Assembly (NCBI GenBank): GCA_946615975.1
Contig: CAMOID010000006.1
Span: forward strand, 1-38,975
Source of the DNA: an uncultured Caryophanales bacterium
GTDB lineage: Bacteria; Bacillota_I; Bacilli_A; RF39; UBA660
Direction of reading: 5' to 3'
Length of the DNA stretch: 38,975 nt
Below the pieces are notes generated by a model, which had not been told where the DNA came from, did no database searches, and saw nothing but the letters and a program-made list of their open reading frames with translations. A program made the position numbers and the translations under genes. The stretch's first letter is position 1. Each line of letters opens with the position of its first letter. Of this stretch, positions 25,815 to 34,041 are shown one piece after another.

Positions 25815-25820
25815 ATTATA
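25815..25820 (-). promoter_or_regulatory. Probable -10 of the giant gene
   Basis: The minus strand has TATAAT about 35 bases upstream of the start at 25780, between the terminator of the preceding unit and the ribosome binding site. The -35 is poor, so only the -10 is proposed. Confidence 0.4.
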
Positions 25821-25853
25821 CTATAAAAGCAAGTAAATTCATAGTTTTTAAGC

Positions 25854-25885
25854 ATAAAAAAATAACCTTTTTTGAAGGTTATTTT
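25854..25885 (-). terminator. Intrinsic terminator after the DUF2357-like gene
   Basis: On the minus strand AAAATAACCTT and AAGGTTATTTT form a stem followed by a T run. It begins at the stop codon of the DUF2357-like gene and separates it from the giant gene. Confidence 0.85.
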
Positions 25886-27006
25886 ATTATATTTAAAGCT
25901 CTTTGTTTATTCTTATCAAAAGTATCTAAATTTTTAGTAATAATAGCTTTAATTGCATTGAATCTTTGAGTTTGTTCATGTTTAACATTTTTAAACTCAT
26001 TTTTAACAATATTCAAAAATTTAGCATCTCTTAAATTAGGATCAAAATCAATGAAATTCTTAATAGCTCTCTTTAATGCAGCTAAGTTAACATCATTCCA
26101 ATCGATTTCTTCTCTTTTATTAGAAGACAATCTATTTAATAATGCATAATCAACTAAGAAACCAACATCTAATCCTCTAGTTAATTCAGGATTATCTGTA
26201 TAATTTCTAGAATATCTAGTTTCTTTCTTAGCATCATCACGATATCTTTCCATAAAATCCCATAAAGCTTCGCATCTTTGGAAGTTAGGGTTATGTAAGA
26301 TAAGGTTTGTCTTTTTAATAGGACTCTTAACAGGAGTAGCATGTTCTTGTGTAAGAGTTTTATATAATTCACTGCTTGTGAAAGATGCAACATCTTTCTT
26401 AAGTTTTTGTATACGTTCTTGTACTGTCATACCATCTTTTTTCTTATCAAGATTAGTGATATCAGTAGCATCTAAAGATACATTAATATTAATTTTTTCA
26501 GTACCTGTTCTTGTAGATCCTTTATATTCTAATGTTCTAACAGAATTAATACTATTACCTTTTAGCGCATTAGGTCCATACATATTAATAAATGTTTGCA
26601 TATTATTAATTAATGTATATAAGAATCTATTTTCATATGTATTTAATGTTTCTTCTTTTAATACATTTAAAACTTTTTTAGGTCTAACTTCCCCTGCATC
26701 AAGATTAATATCATCAATCAAATTAGAATGTTGACTTAAATGAATAACTGATTCTACAGTTACTTTTTTAGACTTTTCAACTTGTAATATTTCTTCATTA
26801 TTAATGATGGCTCTCTTAGGTTCCATTAAAATATTATTAATGTAACGAGTAGTATCTTCCATCATTTCTAACCAAGTTAAATCAACTTCACTTTTATGGA
26901 AGTTGGCTTTAACTTGAGAAGTAGATTTAGTATTTGAAGATAGTTCAGTTTTAATTACATCATTCATATCATTATAAGCAGATATGTAATTCATATCATT
27001 ATTCAT
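25879..27006 (-). CDS. DUF2357-like partner of the McrB-type ATPase
   Basis: A soluble, charged protein of about 375 aa. The stretch LNVLKEETLNTYENRFLYTLINNM (about residues 112-135) matches the 'ENRFL' core seen in DUF2357 proteins, which are McrC-type partners of McrB AAA+ ATPases. The rest is helical, with a second block, NLILHNPNFQRCEALWDFMERY, near residue 240. I cannot see the PD-(D/E)XK nuclease that many longer DUF2357/McrC proteins carry; the C-terminal 100 residues look purely helical. The start was placed at ATG 27006, six bases after AGGTGA. It begins ten bases after the ATPase gene, so the two form an operon, which supports the pairing. The likely role is to couple or stimulate the ATPase. 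The family call rests on a short motif and context. Confidence 0.6.
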   Translation of the reverse strand: MNNDMNYISAYNDMNDVIKTELSSNTKSTSQVKANFHKSEVDLTWLEMMEDTTRYINNILMEPKRAIINNEEILQVEKSKKVTVESVIHLSQHSNLIDDINLDAGEVRPKKVLNVLKEETLNTYENRFLYTLINNMQTFINMYGPNALKGNSINSVRTLEYKGSTRTGTEKININVSLDATDITNLDKKKDGMTVQERIQKLKKDVASFTSSELYKTLTQEHATPVKSPIKKTNLILHNPNFQRCEALWDFMERYRDDAKKETRYSRNYTDNPELTRGLDVGFLVDYALLNRLSSNKREEIDWNDVNLAALKRAIKNFIDFDPNLRDAKFLNIVKNEFKNVKHEQTQRFNAIKAIITKNLDTFDKNKQRALNIIK

Positions 27007-27016
27007 TATCACTCAC

Positions 27017-28588
27017 CTATCCCATCTTCTTTAATCTTTCAAGATATTCTTTACATTCTAAGAATTCTGTCTTACCAAATAATTTATTTAAGAAATTAAT
27101 AAATCCATCAATTTCATCTCTAATATAAGTTAAGTTTAATTGTTCAAATTTTCTCAAAATCTTACGAGCAATAAAATAATCAACAGCATCAATTTCCTTA
27201 CCACCACATGCAACATATACTGGTACGAAGTCTCTCATATGTTTAACGATACGATTACCGAAAGCGATACGGAAATGTTCAATAACATAGTCATCCATTT
27301 GTTCAACTTTAGCATACATTTCATCTGTTAAAGGATGTTCTTCTTTAGCTTGTTTAAATAATTTTAATAAGTATGAAGCATTAATTTTTTCAGCTTCAGT
27401 TGGAATCGGTTCAAATGGTGTACCTTTTTCATTTATATCAATAGGCATAGCACGGTCGTATACCTTATCTGTAACCATGAATGTCGAATCATCGTTGTTG
27501 ATTGTTCCGATATACCACATATTACCTGGTATATGTAATTGACCTTTAGTTAAACGTTTAGGGTCATTTGGCCAAGCTGATGGAACGATATCAATAATCC
27601 ATTCATCAACTGATGGCATTTCTAGAATAGATAACATTTCAGCGAAGTAGTACTCAACTCTCGCGATGTTCATTTCATCTAGAACCATTGTATAAACATC
27701 ATCAGTAAATCCAGCTTTATACATTTCAGCAAGAACTCCTGATTCATTAAACTTTTTAGTAAATTCGTTAAAGTATCCAAATAATTCTGTTCTATCTCTC
27801 CATGATGGTTGTACAGAAGCAATATATGAATCGTTCTTAACAAATTTACCCCAAGCATATGCTAAGGAAGTTTTACCTGTACCAGAAATACCTTGTAAGA
27901 TTACTAATCTTGTTGAAGCTATTGCTGATAAGAAAATATCCATCATTTTCTTAGAATAATATAAGCCTAATTTAGAAGCGGCAAAGTTTCTAAAATTAGT
28001 TGATAATTCTTCAAGTGTGAAGTTGTTACCATAATCTTGAATTTTATAGTTAGCATATTCTAAGTCTAAAGTACATAACTTAACGAATCTAGCATTTGGA
28101 TCAATCTTATTAGATAGATCTCCTTCTTCAGTTTCTTCTTCAGGTGTAGAATCATTTGTAGTAGAAAGAGCATTATTCTTCTTATCTGTAGCTTTATCAT
28201 TAGGTCCTAAACCTAATTGAGAAACCTTCATAGCCATAATATCGTCTTTTTCTTGTTGTAACTTTTTAACACTTTCTTGTAAGTCAGCAACTTCATTTAA
28301 TAATTCTTCTTGTTCAACTACTCTTTTTCTTAGTTTAACAATTTTTCTTATTATAAATACTAATAAAGCAATTATTAATATTAAAATTACTAATACTAAA
28401 ACAACTGATAAAACAACTAATATCCACATACCACCACTGAATTCAGATGAATAATCTCTTACTATTCTGATATATTCAGGGATATTAAAAATAGAAACAA
28501 AACCGTTTACTATTCCTTCGAATATTAGTTTAAATCCATTAAAGAATTGACTTAAAAAATCAAATAAAAATCTAAAGAATTCATCCAT
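27017..28588 (-). CDS. Membrane-anchored McrB-type AAA+ ATPase
   Basis: A 523-aa protein with three parts. Residues 1-50 form an amphipathic/aromatic start, 54-80 a membrane helix and 85-118 a coiled coil. A low-complexity acidic linker runs to about 165. The AAA+ module follows: Walker A GISGTGKTS (233-241), Walker B MVLDEMN (301-307) with the McrB-like DEMNIAR continuation, sensor region GTINNDDSTF (361-370) and the arginine-finger-like VYDRAMP (Arg379). McrB enzymes act with an McrC partner, here the DUF2357-like gene ten bases downstream. Membrane tethering is unusual for McrB, which is cytosolic in restriction systems. Together with the surface-protein neighbours it suggests a role in assembling or controlling membrane complexes. 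The start ATG 28588 has AGGAAG ten bases upstream. Confidence 0.85.
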   Translation of the reverse strand: MDEFFRFLFDFLSQFFNGFKLIFEGIVNGFVSIFNIPEYIRIVRDYSSEFSGGMWILVVLSVVLVLVILILIIALLVFIIRKIVKLRKRVVEQEELLNEVADLQESVKKLQQEKDDIMAMKVSQLGLGPNDKATDKKNNALSTTNDSTPEEETEEGDLSNKIDPNARFVKLCTLDLEYANYKIQDYGNNFTLEELSTNFRNFAASKLGLYYSKKMMDIFLSAIASTRLVILQGISGTGKTSLAYAWGKFVKNDSYIASVQPSWRDRTELFGYFNEFTKKFNESGVLAEMYKAGFTDDVYTMVLDEMNIARVEYYFAEMLSILEMPSVDEWIIDIVPSAWPNDPKRLTKGQLHIPGNMWYIGTINNDDSTFMVTDKVYDRAMPIDINEKGTPFEPIPTEAEKINASYLLKLFKQAKEEHPLTDEMYAKVEQMDDYVIEHFRIAFGNRIVKHMRDFVPVYVACGGKEIDAVDYFIARKILRKFEQLNLTYIRDEIDGFINFLNKLFGKTEFLECKEYLERLKKMG

Positions 28589-28615
28589 TTAAGACCATCT
28601 TCCTATTCTTACATA

Positions 28616-28624
28616 AGTATATCA
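28616..28624 (-). promoter_or_regulatory. Extended -10 promoter for the ATPase-DUF2357 unit
   Basis: The minus strand reads TGATATACT, identical to the module at 11008, about 28 bases upstream of the ATPase start. The -35 is weak. Confidence 0.55.
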
Positions 28625-28687
28625 AATAAAAAATATAATTAAAAGATTAAATTTATATGAAATACTAGAAAATAAATAGAAAATTTG

Positions 28688-28710
28688 TTATTCTATATTA
28701 TATAGAATAA
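28688..28710. promoter_or_regulatory. Perfect 10-bp palindrome before the HerA-like gene
   Basis: TTATTCTATA and TATAGAATAA are exact inverted repeats around a three-base centre. The repeat ends one base before the ribosome binding site (AGGGTGA) of the HerA-like ATPase. It is either a repressor operator within the divergent 28589-28722 region or an RNA hairpin that would affect translation. There is no T run after it, so it is not a terminator. Confidence 0.6.
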
Positions 28711-28722
28711 AGGGTGATAGAA

Positions 28723-30486
28723 ATGTTTGGTAAAATACTAGGATTTGATCAATCAAAAATTATTCTTGAAAATAACAATGGTGTTGCTGATACAAACTAT
28801 ATAGGATACCATGTAGTATTTCCTGAACAAGATCATAAAATTGTTGGAGAAATAGTAGGAATTGATTCAACTAAGATAATTGTATTATTAATTGGTGAAA
28901 TAATTAATAACAGATTCTCATCTGGTGTATTAAAGAAACCATCAATGAATACAACATGTAGAATTATTTTTAAATCAGAACTAGAATCAATCTTAGGTAG
29001 TCAAAACTATTTAGATAAAAACAATTTATTATTTGGTACATCACCTATTTATAAAGATTATGTAGTAACTTCTAATTTAAATAATTTCTTTGCTAATCAC
29101 TTTGCTATCATTGGTAATACTGGATCAGGAAAATCATGTGGCTTAGCTAGATTAATACAAAATGTATTCTTTACTTCATCTAATGAAATACCAAGAAATG
29201 CACATATGTGTTTATTCGATGTATATGGTGAATATTACAATACATTTGATGAAATGGAAAAATTCCCAGGATTACATTTTAAAAAATATACAACACAATT
29301 AGACTTTGGTAATGCATCATTATTTGCAATACCTGCAAATTTCTTAGGTGTTGATGATTTAGCAATTTTATTAGGTGCAACTGATGCAACACAATTACCA
29401 GTATTAGCTAAAGCATTGGATTTAGTAAAAATATTTAAATCTAACGATCCAAAAGCTGATGATTATAAAAATGATATTATAGCAAGAACAATTCTTGATA
29501 TGTTATCAAGTGGTAAAACAAGTAATCAAATGCGTGATCAAATAGTTTCATTACTATCAAGTTATAATACAAATTCATTAAACTTAAATTCAGTTATTAA
29601 ACAACCTGGATATGATAGAACATTAAGACAATGTTTAAACATTGATGATCAAGGTAAAATTAATGCAATGAACTTAGTTGTTGAATTTATTCAATCATAT
29701 GTAAAAGTTGATAATGAAGATATTGATTTAGATCAAAATATAGTTTATTCACTTCAAGATATTTACTATGCATTAGAGTTTGCTCTTATAAATGAAGGTT
29801 CATATACAAATGAATTAGTATATGATAGAAATAATGTATTAAAATCTAGATTACAATCTATTATAAATTCAGATCAAGTTAATTACTTTACTTCAGATAA
29901 ATATTGGACTAAAGAAGATTTCATTAAAGATTTCTTTAGTACAGCTGATGGTACTACACCATGTCAATTAGTAGATGTTAACTTATCTTTTATTGATGAT
30001 AGATTTGCAAAAAATCTAGTAAAAATATTCTCTAAATTATTCTTTGAATTTACTACTACAAATGAACCAAGAGGAGATTATTCAATACATATTTTACTAG
30101 AAGAAGCACATAGATATGTTACTGCTGATACTGATACTGAAGTATTAGGATATAACATTTTTGATAGAATCACTAAAGAAGGTAGAAAATATGGTACTAT
30201 CTTAGGATTCATAACTCAAAGACCTAAAGAGTTATCTAAGACAGCTATATCTCAATGTTCTAACTTCATAGTATTTAGATTGTTCTATCCAGAAGATCTA
30301 GAAATAGTTAGAAGTATTTCATCAAATGTTACTGATGAAAATATTGAAAAGATAAAGACATTACATCCAGGTATGGGATTAGTATTTGGTACTGCATTTA
30401 AAGTTCCACTTCTAGTTAACTTCCCATTACCAAATCCAATGCCAGTATCAACTTCATTAAGAATTGTAGATTCATGGTATAAATAA
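28723..30486 (+). CDS. HerA/VirB4-like ATPase (DUF87 family)
   Basis: A 587-aa soluble protein. The first 110 residues form a small beta domain (HAS-barrel-like). The ATPase core follows: Walker A GNTGSGKS (131-138), CLFDVYGEYY as seen in HerA proteins, a helical insert at about 215-370, Walker B IHILLEEAHRY (about 455-465), and the TQRPKELSK motif typical of HerA/FtsK-type hexameric ATPases. HerA works with the nuclease NurA in DNA-end processing, and HerA-like ATPases also occur in defence systems and in conjugation-like pumps. No NurA or other effector is encoded next to it. The start was set at ATG 28723 after AGGGTGA, in preference to GTG 28714 which overlaps that site. It has its own terminator. 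Confidence 0.85.
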   Translation: MFGKILGFDQSKIILENNNGVADTNYIGYHVVFPEQDHKIVGEIVGIDSTKIIVLLIGEIINNRFSSGVLKKPSMNTTCRIIFKSELESILGSQNYLDKNNLLFGTSPIYKDYVVTSNLNNFFANHFAIIGNTGSGKSCGLARLIQNVFFTSSNEIPRNAHMCLFDVYGEYYNTFDEMEKFPGLHFKKYTTQLDFGNASLFAIPANFLGVDDLAILLGATDATQLPVLAKALDLVKIFKSNDPKADDYKNDIIARTILDMLSSGKTSNQMRDQIVSLLSSYNTNSLNLNSVIKQPGYDRTLRQCLNIDDQGKINAMNLVVEFIQSYVKVDNEDIDLDQNIVYSLQDIYYALEFALINEGSYTNELVYDRNNVLKSRLQSIINSDQVNYFTSDKYWTKEDFIKDFFSTADGTTPCQLVDVNLSFIDDRFAKNLVKIFSKLFFEFTTTNEPRGDYSIHILLEEAHRYVTADTDTEVLGYNIFDRITKEGRKYGTILGFITQRPKELSKTAISQCSNFIVFRLFYPEDLEIVRSISSNVTDENIEKIKTLHPGMGLVFGTAFKVPLLVNFPLPNPMPVSTSLRIVDSWYK

Positions 30487-30510
30487 AAGAAGATATAATC
30501 TTCTTTTTTT
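30485..30510 (+). terminator. Intrinsic terminator after the HerA-like gene
   Basis: AAAAGAAGAT and ATCTTCTTTT form a ten-base-pair stem with a three-base loop and a T run. It overlaps the stop codon. Confidence 0.85.
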
Positions 30511-30511
30511 A

Positions 30512-30520
30512 TGCTATAAT
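30512..30520 (+). promoter_or_regulatory. Extended -10 promoter of the small membrane protein gene
   Basis: TGCTATAAT starts two bases after the T run of the preceding terminator and 17 bases before the start codon at 30537. The same TGCTATAAT precedes the ABC transporter genes (36007). Confidence 0.6.
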
Positions 30521-30536
30521 TTACTTAGGTGATAAT

Positions 30537-30971
30537 ATGAAAAAATTATTAAAAGAAAATAGTATATATTTAGTAGTATTAACAATAGCAGAAATAATTA
30601 TTAGTTCAATATGTACTTTAGCATTTGTATATACTGATACATTAAACTATGATGATTCAATGATATTTAATGCATTAGGAATTCAAAAACTATTACAAAC
30701 AATCTATTCTTCAAGTTGGTGGGCATTAATACTTACTATATTAGCTTTAATAGCAATACTATCAGTTACAACATTAGTATTTAAAAAGTTAGAATATTTA
30801 TTCATTGGTATTTGTCTATGGGTAGAAATGTTTATATTAACATTAGACTTTAATAAATCACCAAAAGATTTATTCTTCTCTACTCTATTAATATTACCTA
30901 TAATAATTATTAATATAATAGTTTATAATAAAGAAAAAGAAGTATTAAATAAAAAGACATCTAAAAAATAG
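30537..30971 (+). CDS. Small four-helix membrane protein, unknown family
   Basis: A 144-aa protein with predicted membrane helices at about 10-31, 58-81, 85-103 and 111-128 and a Lys-rich cytoplasmic end (KEKEVLNKKTSKK). The loop between helices 1 and 2 (about residues 32-57) carries a DTLNYDDS stretch. No family is recognised. It has its own promoter and terminator, with AGGTGA six bases before the ATG, so it is a single-gene unit. Its order after the HerA-like gene is not evidence of a joint role because a terminator separates them. Confidence 0.75.
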   Translation: MKKLLKENSIYLVVLTIAEIIISSICTLAFVYTDTLNYDDSMIFNALGIQKLLQTIYSSSWWALILTILALIAILSVTTLVFKKLEYLFIGICLWVEMFILTLDFNKSPKDLFFSTLLILPIIIINIIVYNKEKEVLNKKTSKK

Positions 30972-30982
30972 ATGTCTTTTTT
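30951..30982. terminator. Bidirectional intrinsic terminator
   Basis: A 13-bp stem (AAAAAGACATCTA with TAGATGTCTTTTT) lies between the convergent genes ending at 30971 and 30981, with A and T runs usable on both strands. Confidence 0.85.
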
Positions 30983-31322
30983 AATGCTTTAATCTTTGTA
31001 CTTTAGCTTCATCATTTTGTTTAAATTTTTGTACAGTTTCAAATTGTCTTCTAGCACGTTGTAATTCTAATAATTGTAATTGTCTAGGTGACAATATTTG
31101 TTCTTCACTTTCACCATAAGTATCATCAATTATTTTATTAACAGTATCATTAAATGAACTACCTTCTTGTATTAAACTATCAATAGATTCATCTAACATA
31201 ACTTGAAAATCTTCATTATTAGGTTGTTGATTTTCTTTATTATTTTCAGATACAAATGGTTTTCTTAAAAATATATTAACATCTGGTTTTGCTTCTACTT
31301 TTTCTATTTTTTTTACTTCCAT
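30981..31322 (-). CDS. Small acidic cytoplasmic protein, unknown family (113 aa)
   Basis: A hydrophilic protein with no signal or membrane helix. The first 45 residues look disordered (Glu, Lys, Asn, Gln, Pro), then acidic helical sequence with DESIDSLIQEG and KIIDDTYGES, and a final amphipathic helix SPRQLQLLELQRARRQFETV that could form a coiled coil. The start was placed at ATG 31322, six bases after AGGTG. It overlaps the end of the nuclease-like gene by 47 bases, indicating coupled translation with it. No function is proposed. Confidence 0.65.
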   Translation of the reverse strand: MEVKKIEKVEAKPDVNIFLRKPFVSENNKENQQPNNEDFQVMLDESIDSLIQEGSSFNDTVNKIIDDTYGESEEQILSPRQLQLLELQRARRQFETVQKFKQNDEAKVQRLKH

Positions 31323-31917
31323 GACTAACACCTACTACAATAATTATAAATAAACAAAATAATAATATCAATATTAGAATGTATATCATATTGTTAACAA
31401 TAAAATTATAATCAAATTCATCATTAAAGATATTTTTATGATTTCTACAATAACCTATTTGTCTTTTATCATTAGACCATATACCTATTTTATTGTTATA
31501 TGTCTTTTCTTGTATAGAACATAAATCATTTATATATAAATAATCATCATAAACATATGCAACTTCTGCATATCCATTTTCCACTAATTCCTTTTGTAAT
31601 AAACTATTATCTACATATACCCATGCTAATACTCTATCATATTTATCTTTTAAATCTGATTTAGGATCATATTCTAATTCTATTATATTAGCATTAGTTA
31701 ATTTATTACATGTATATTCACTTGCTTCTTTACCAAATTGTTCTATCTTTGATGTATATTCAGGAGCATTAATAGCAATAAATCTAACTTTTTGAACATT
31801 ACCATTAATAGAAAAAGATGCAGTATCTCCATCTATACATTTATCTAAAGTTACTACATCTTTTGCAAATACATTTAAAGGAATTAGTAATAATATAAAT
31901 AATACTAATCTCTTCAT
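31276..31917 (-). CDS. Staphylococcal-nuclease-like protein with C-terminal membrane anchor
   Basis: A 213-aa exported protein: signal peptide (residues 1-18, ending NVFAKD), a nuclease-like domain (PF00565) at about 20-155, a membrane helix near 175-197 and a short basic tail. Thermonuclease landmarks: DGDT (first metal ligand), VRFIAINAPE (Arg and Glu of the active site), FGKEAS, and KYDRVLAWVYVD (second catalytic Arg). The Ca-binding Asp that normally precedes x-P-E (ID-x-PE) is Asn here (IN-A-PE), which may lower metal-dependent activity. Two extra cysteines, CSIQEK and YCRNH, lie near the end of the domain. It starts two bases after the previous stop with only a weak ribosome binding site, so it is probably coupled to the polytopic protein gene upstream. 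Confidence 0.85.
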   Translation of the reverse strand: MKRLVLFILLLIPLNVFAKDVVTLDKCIDGDTASFSINGNVQKVRFIAINAPEYTSKIEQFGKEASEYTCNKLTNANIIELEYDPKSDLKDKYDRVLAWVYVDNSLLQKELVENGYAEVAYVYDDYLYINDLCSIQEKTYNNKIGIWSNDKRQIGYCRNHKNIFNDEFDYNFIVNNMIYILILILLFCLFIIIVVGVSHGSKKNRKSRSKTRC

Positions 31918-31919
31918 AA

Positions 31920-34037
31920 TTACTTTTTAACTTTATCTCCACATTCAGGGCAGAATGTATCATTCTTACCTAATTTTGTACCACAATTACCACAGAATTT
32001 AACTTCTTCACGAATTGTATTAAAACATGATGGACATGTAGTATCATTTATTGATACTGGAGATCCACAATGACCACAATAAGGTCCTTTTTTAATTTGT
32101 TTATTGATATTAGTAATTCTATCTTGTTCTGCTTTTTCAGCTTTAATATCTTTTTCTTGTTCTTTCTTAATATAGTTTTTAATCATAACTAATAATACAA
32201 CTATAATTATAATACCAGTTAAAGTAATAACAACAGCAGTTGGGATACCTTGAATAGTAAATAATAATCTACAAATTATAAATGCAGTTGCAACCATTGA
32301 AACATTAAAGATATTCTTTTCATTAATAATATTTGAATATATTAATAATGTTACACATTCAGTTAAATATACTACAGCAAAAGATAATTCTATAATTGAG
32401 AAATATATACTTGCAAATCCACTTAATATTACAAATATAATAGTAGCATTTGCCATAAATGAATTTCTTGCTTTACTATCATCAAATATAGAATAACCAA
32501 ATGCAAATATACCACCAAATATAATCATACTATATAAAGATAATTGATATCCTGAAATAGAATAAGAATATAGTAATAAAGATCCAACTATAAATCCTAA
32601 ACTAAATCCAGCTAGTAATTTATCTTTATAAGAGAATATAAATAATATTGTATATGCAGTAGCACATATTAAATATTTATAATAATTAAAGTCTACTCTA
32701 ATTACTAAGAATAAAATATAGAATAACATTAATATAAAGAATGTTCTTCTATTTGAATCAGTATTATATCTTCTAGTTAAGAAGAACATAGATATGTAAT
32801 CAAATACTATAATAGTCATACCTATAACAAAGAATAAAATACTACCATCATTAAATGCAAATCTTAATAATGTTATAAACACTAATGATAATAATTCACC
32901 AATAAGATATTTATCTTTACTAAATATTAAAATAGAAACACATACTAAATTACATATAATATGTCCTAATGCAAAATCAATTCCAATATAATCAGATAAA
33001 TGCATTGATAATAGTTGTATAACCATAAATGATTTATATGGTAATAAATGTCTTTCACAAGTATCTGATTTAATAACAAATGTAGATACTAATGAAGAAG
33101 CAATAATAAATATATAGATAAATAATCCTGTTAATAAATCACTAGTTGTAAACATACATGCTATAAATAAGAAGAATGTTACAACTATCTTAGTAAACAC
33201 ATTATATCCTGTAATCTTTGATCCACCTAATTGAATAAATAATAAATCATATACAACTACTATAAAGGAAATAATTACAGATGCCATCTTTAAATCAAGA
33301 AAATATGATAAAGCACTATAAGTAAATAATGTATTTATACCAAATGCTAATATTGGTAATATTAATAACTCTTTATCTTTATATTTTCTAGTTATTATTA
33401 AAATAGACACTAAATTAATTAAAGTAAATATTAATCCATAACATGTATCTTTTTCACCAAGATATGATAAATACATAAATGATGAAACGAATGTAATAAC
33501 TGAGAAGGCTGAAAAACCTTTACCAAATAAAGAAATAATATTAGCAACTAATAACATACTAGGTATTACTAACATAGAAATACTGTAATTATCAGTAAAG
33601 AACATTACTACATTATATATTAATGCTGTAAAACAAGCATAAGCAAGTTCATAGAATACAAATGCTTTTGTTTTAATTTTCATTAATAAACATAATATAG
33701 CCATTAGAATACATATACTAGCTAAGAATATATATAATCCATCACCATGGAAAGAGAACCACTTTCCAAATAGTTCATATTCGCCAATAGATACATATCC
33801 ACATACTAATGTAAAAAATCCAGTAGCTAATATATAACTATCAAACTTATCTAAACCAAATGATTTCTTTGCAACGAAACTTAATACTATTAAGAATAAT
33901 GCTAAAAAAGAAATTAGAATAGTTTTCCAAATAGCAGCCATCTCTGGTCCAGAATTATAAATACCAATACTTCCAAGGAATACAAGTGTTGTACCAACAC
34001 ATAGTATATATCCCATCTTTTTTAATTTACTAGTCAT
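31920..34037 (-). CDS. Polytopic membrane protein with two C-terminal zinc ribbons
   Basis: A 705-aa protein in which roughly 20 hydrophobic helices cover residues 10-625, with short loops and no enzymatic motif that I can recognise. A Lys/Glu-rich linker (about 627-645) leads to two four-cysteine modules in the cytoplasm: CGHCGS with CPSC, and CGNCGT with CPEC, each a typical zinc ribbon. Long multi-helix proteins of this kind resemble DUF2157/DUF2339-like families, but that match is only in layout. The start ATG 34037 has a perfect AAGGAGG nine bases upstream. It follows two small membrane proteins in the same direction. A transport or lipid role is possible; nothing in sequence settles it. 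Confidence 0.7.
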   Translation of the reverse strand: MTSKLKKMGYILCVGTTLVFLGSIGIYNSGPEMAAIWKTILISFLALFLIVLSFVAKKSFGLDKFDSYILATGFFTLVCGYVSIGEYELFGKWFSFHGDGLYIFLASICILMAILCLLMKIKTKAFVFYELAYACFTALIYNVVMFFTDNYSISMLVIPSMLLVANIISLFGKGFSAFSVITFVSSFMYLSYLGEKDTCYGLIFTLINLVSILIITRKYKDKELLILPILAFGINTLFTYSALSYFLDLKMASVIISFIVVVYDLLFIQLGGSKITGYNVFTKIVVTFFLFIACMFTTSDLLTGLFIYIFIIASSLVSTFVIKSDTCERHLLPYKSFMVIQLLSMHLSDYIGIDFALGHIICNLVCVSILIFSKDKYLIGELLSLVFITLLRFAFNDGSILFFVIGMTIIVFDYISMFFLTRRYNTDSNRRTFFILMLFYILFLVIRVDFNYYKYLICATAYTILFIFSYKDKLLAGFSLGFIVGSLLLYSYSISGYQLSLYSMIIFGGIFAFGYSIFDDSKARNSFMANATIIFVILSGFASIYFSIIELSFAVVYLTECVTLLIYSNIINEKNIFNVSMVATAFIICRLLFTIQGIPTAVVITLTGIIIIVVLLVMIKNYIKKEQEKDIKAEKAEQDRITNINKQIKKGPYCGHCGSPVSINDTTCPSCFNTIREEVKFCGNCGTKLGKNDTFCPECGDKVKK

Positions 34038-34041
34038 AGTT

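Noticed and set aside
25879-28588. A classical McrBC restriction system
   Set aside because: The ATPase is membrane-anchored, no nuclease motif is visible in the partner, and there is no methyltransferase or other defence gene nearby.
28723-30971. An operon joining the HerA-like gene with the small membrane protein
   Set aside because: A strong terminator (30485-30510) and a new promoter (30512-30520) separate them.
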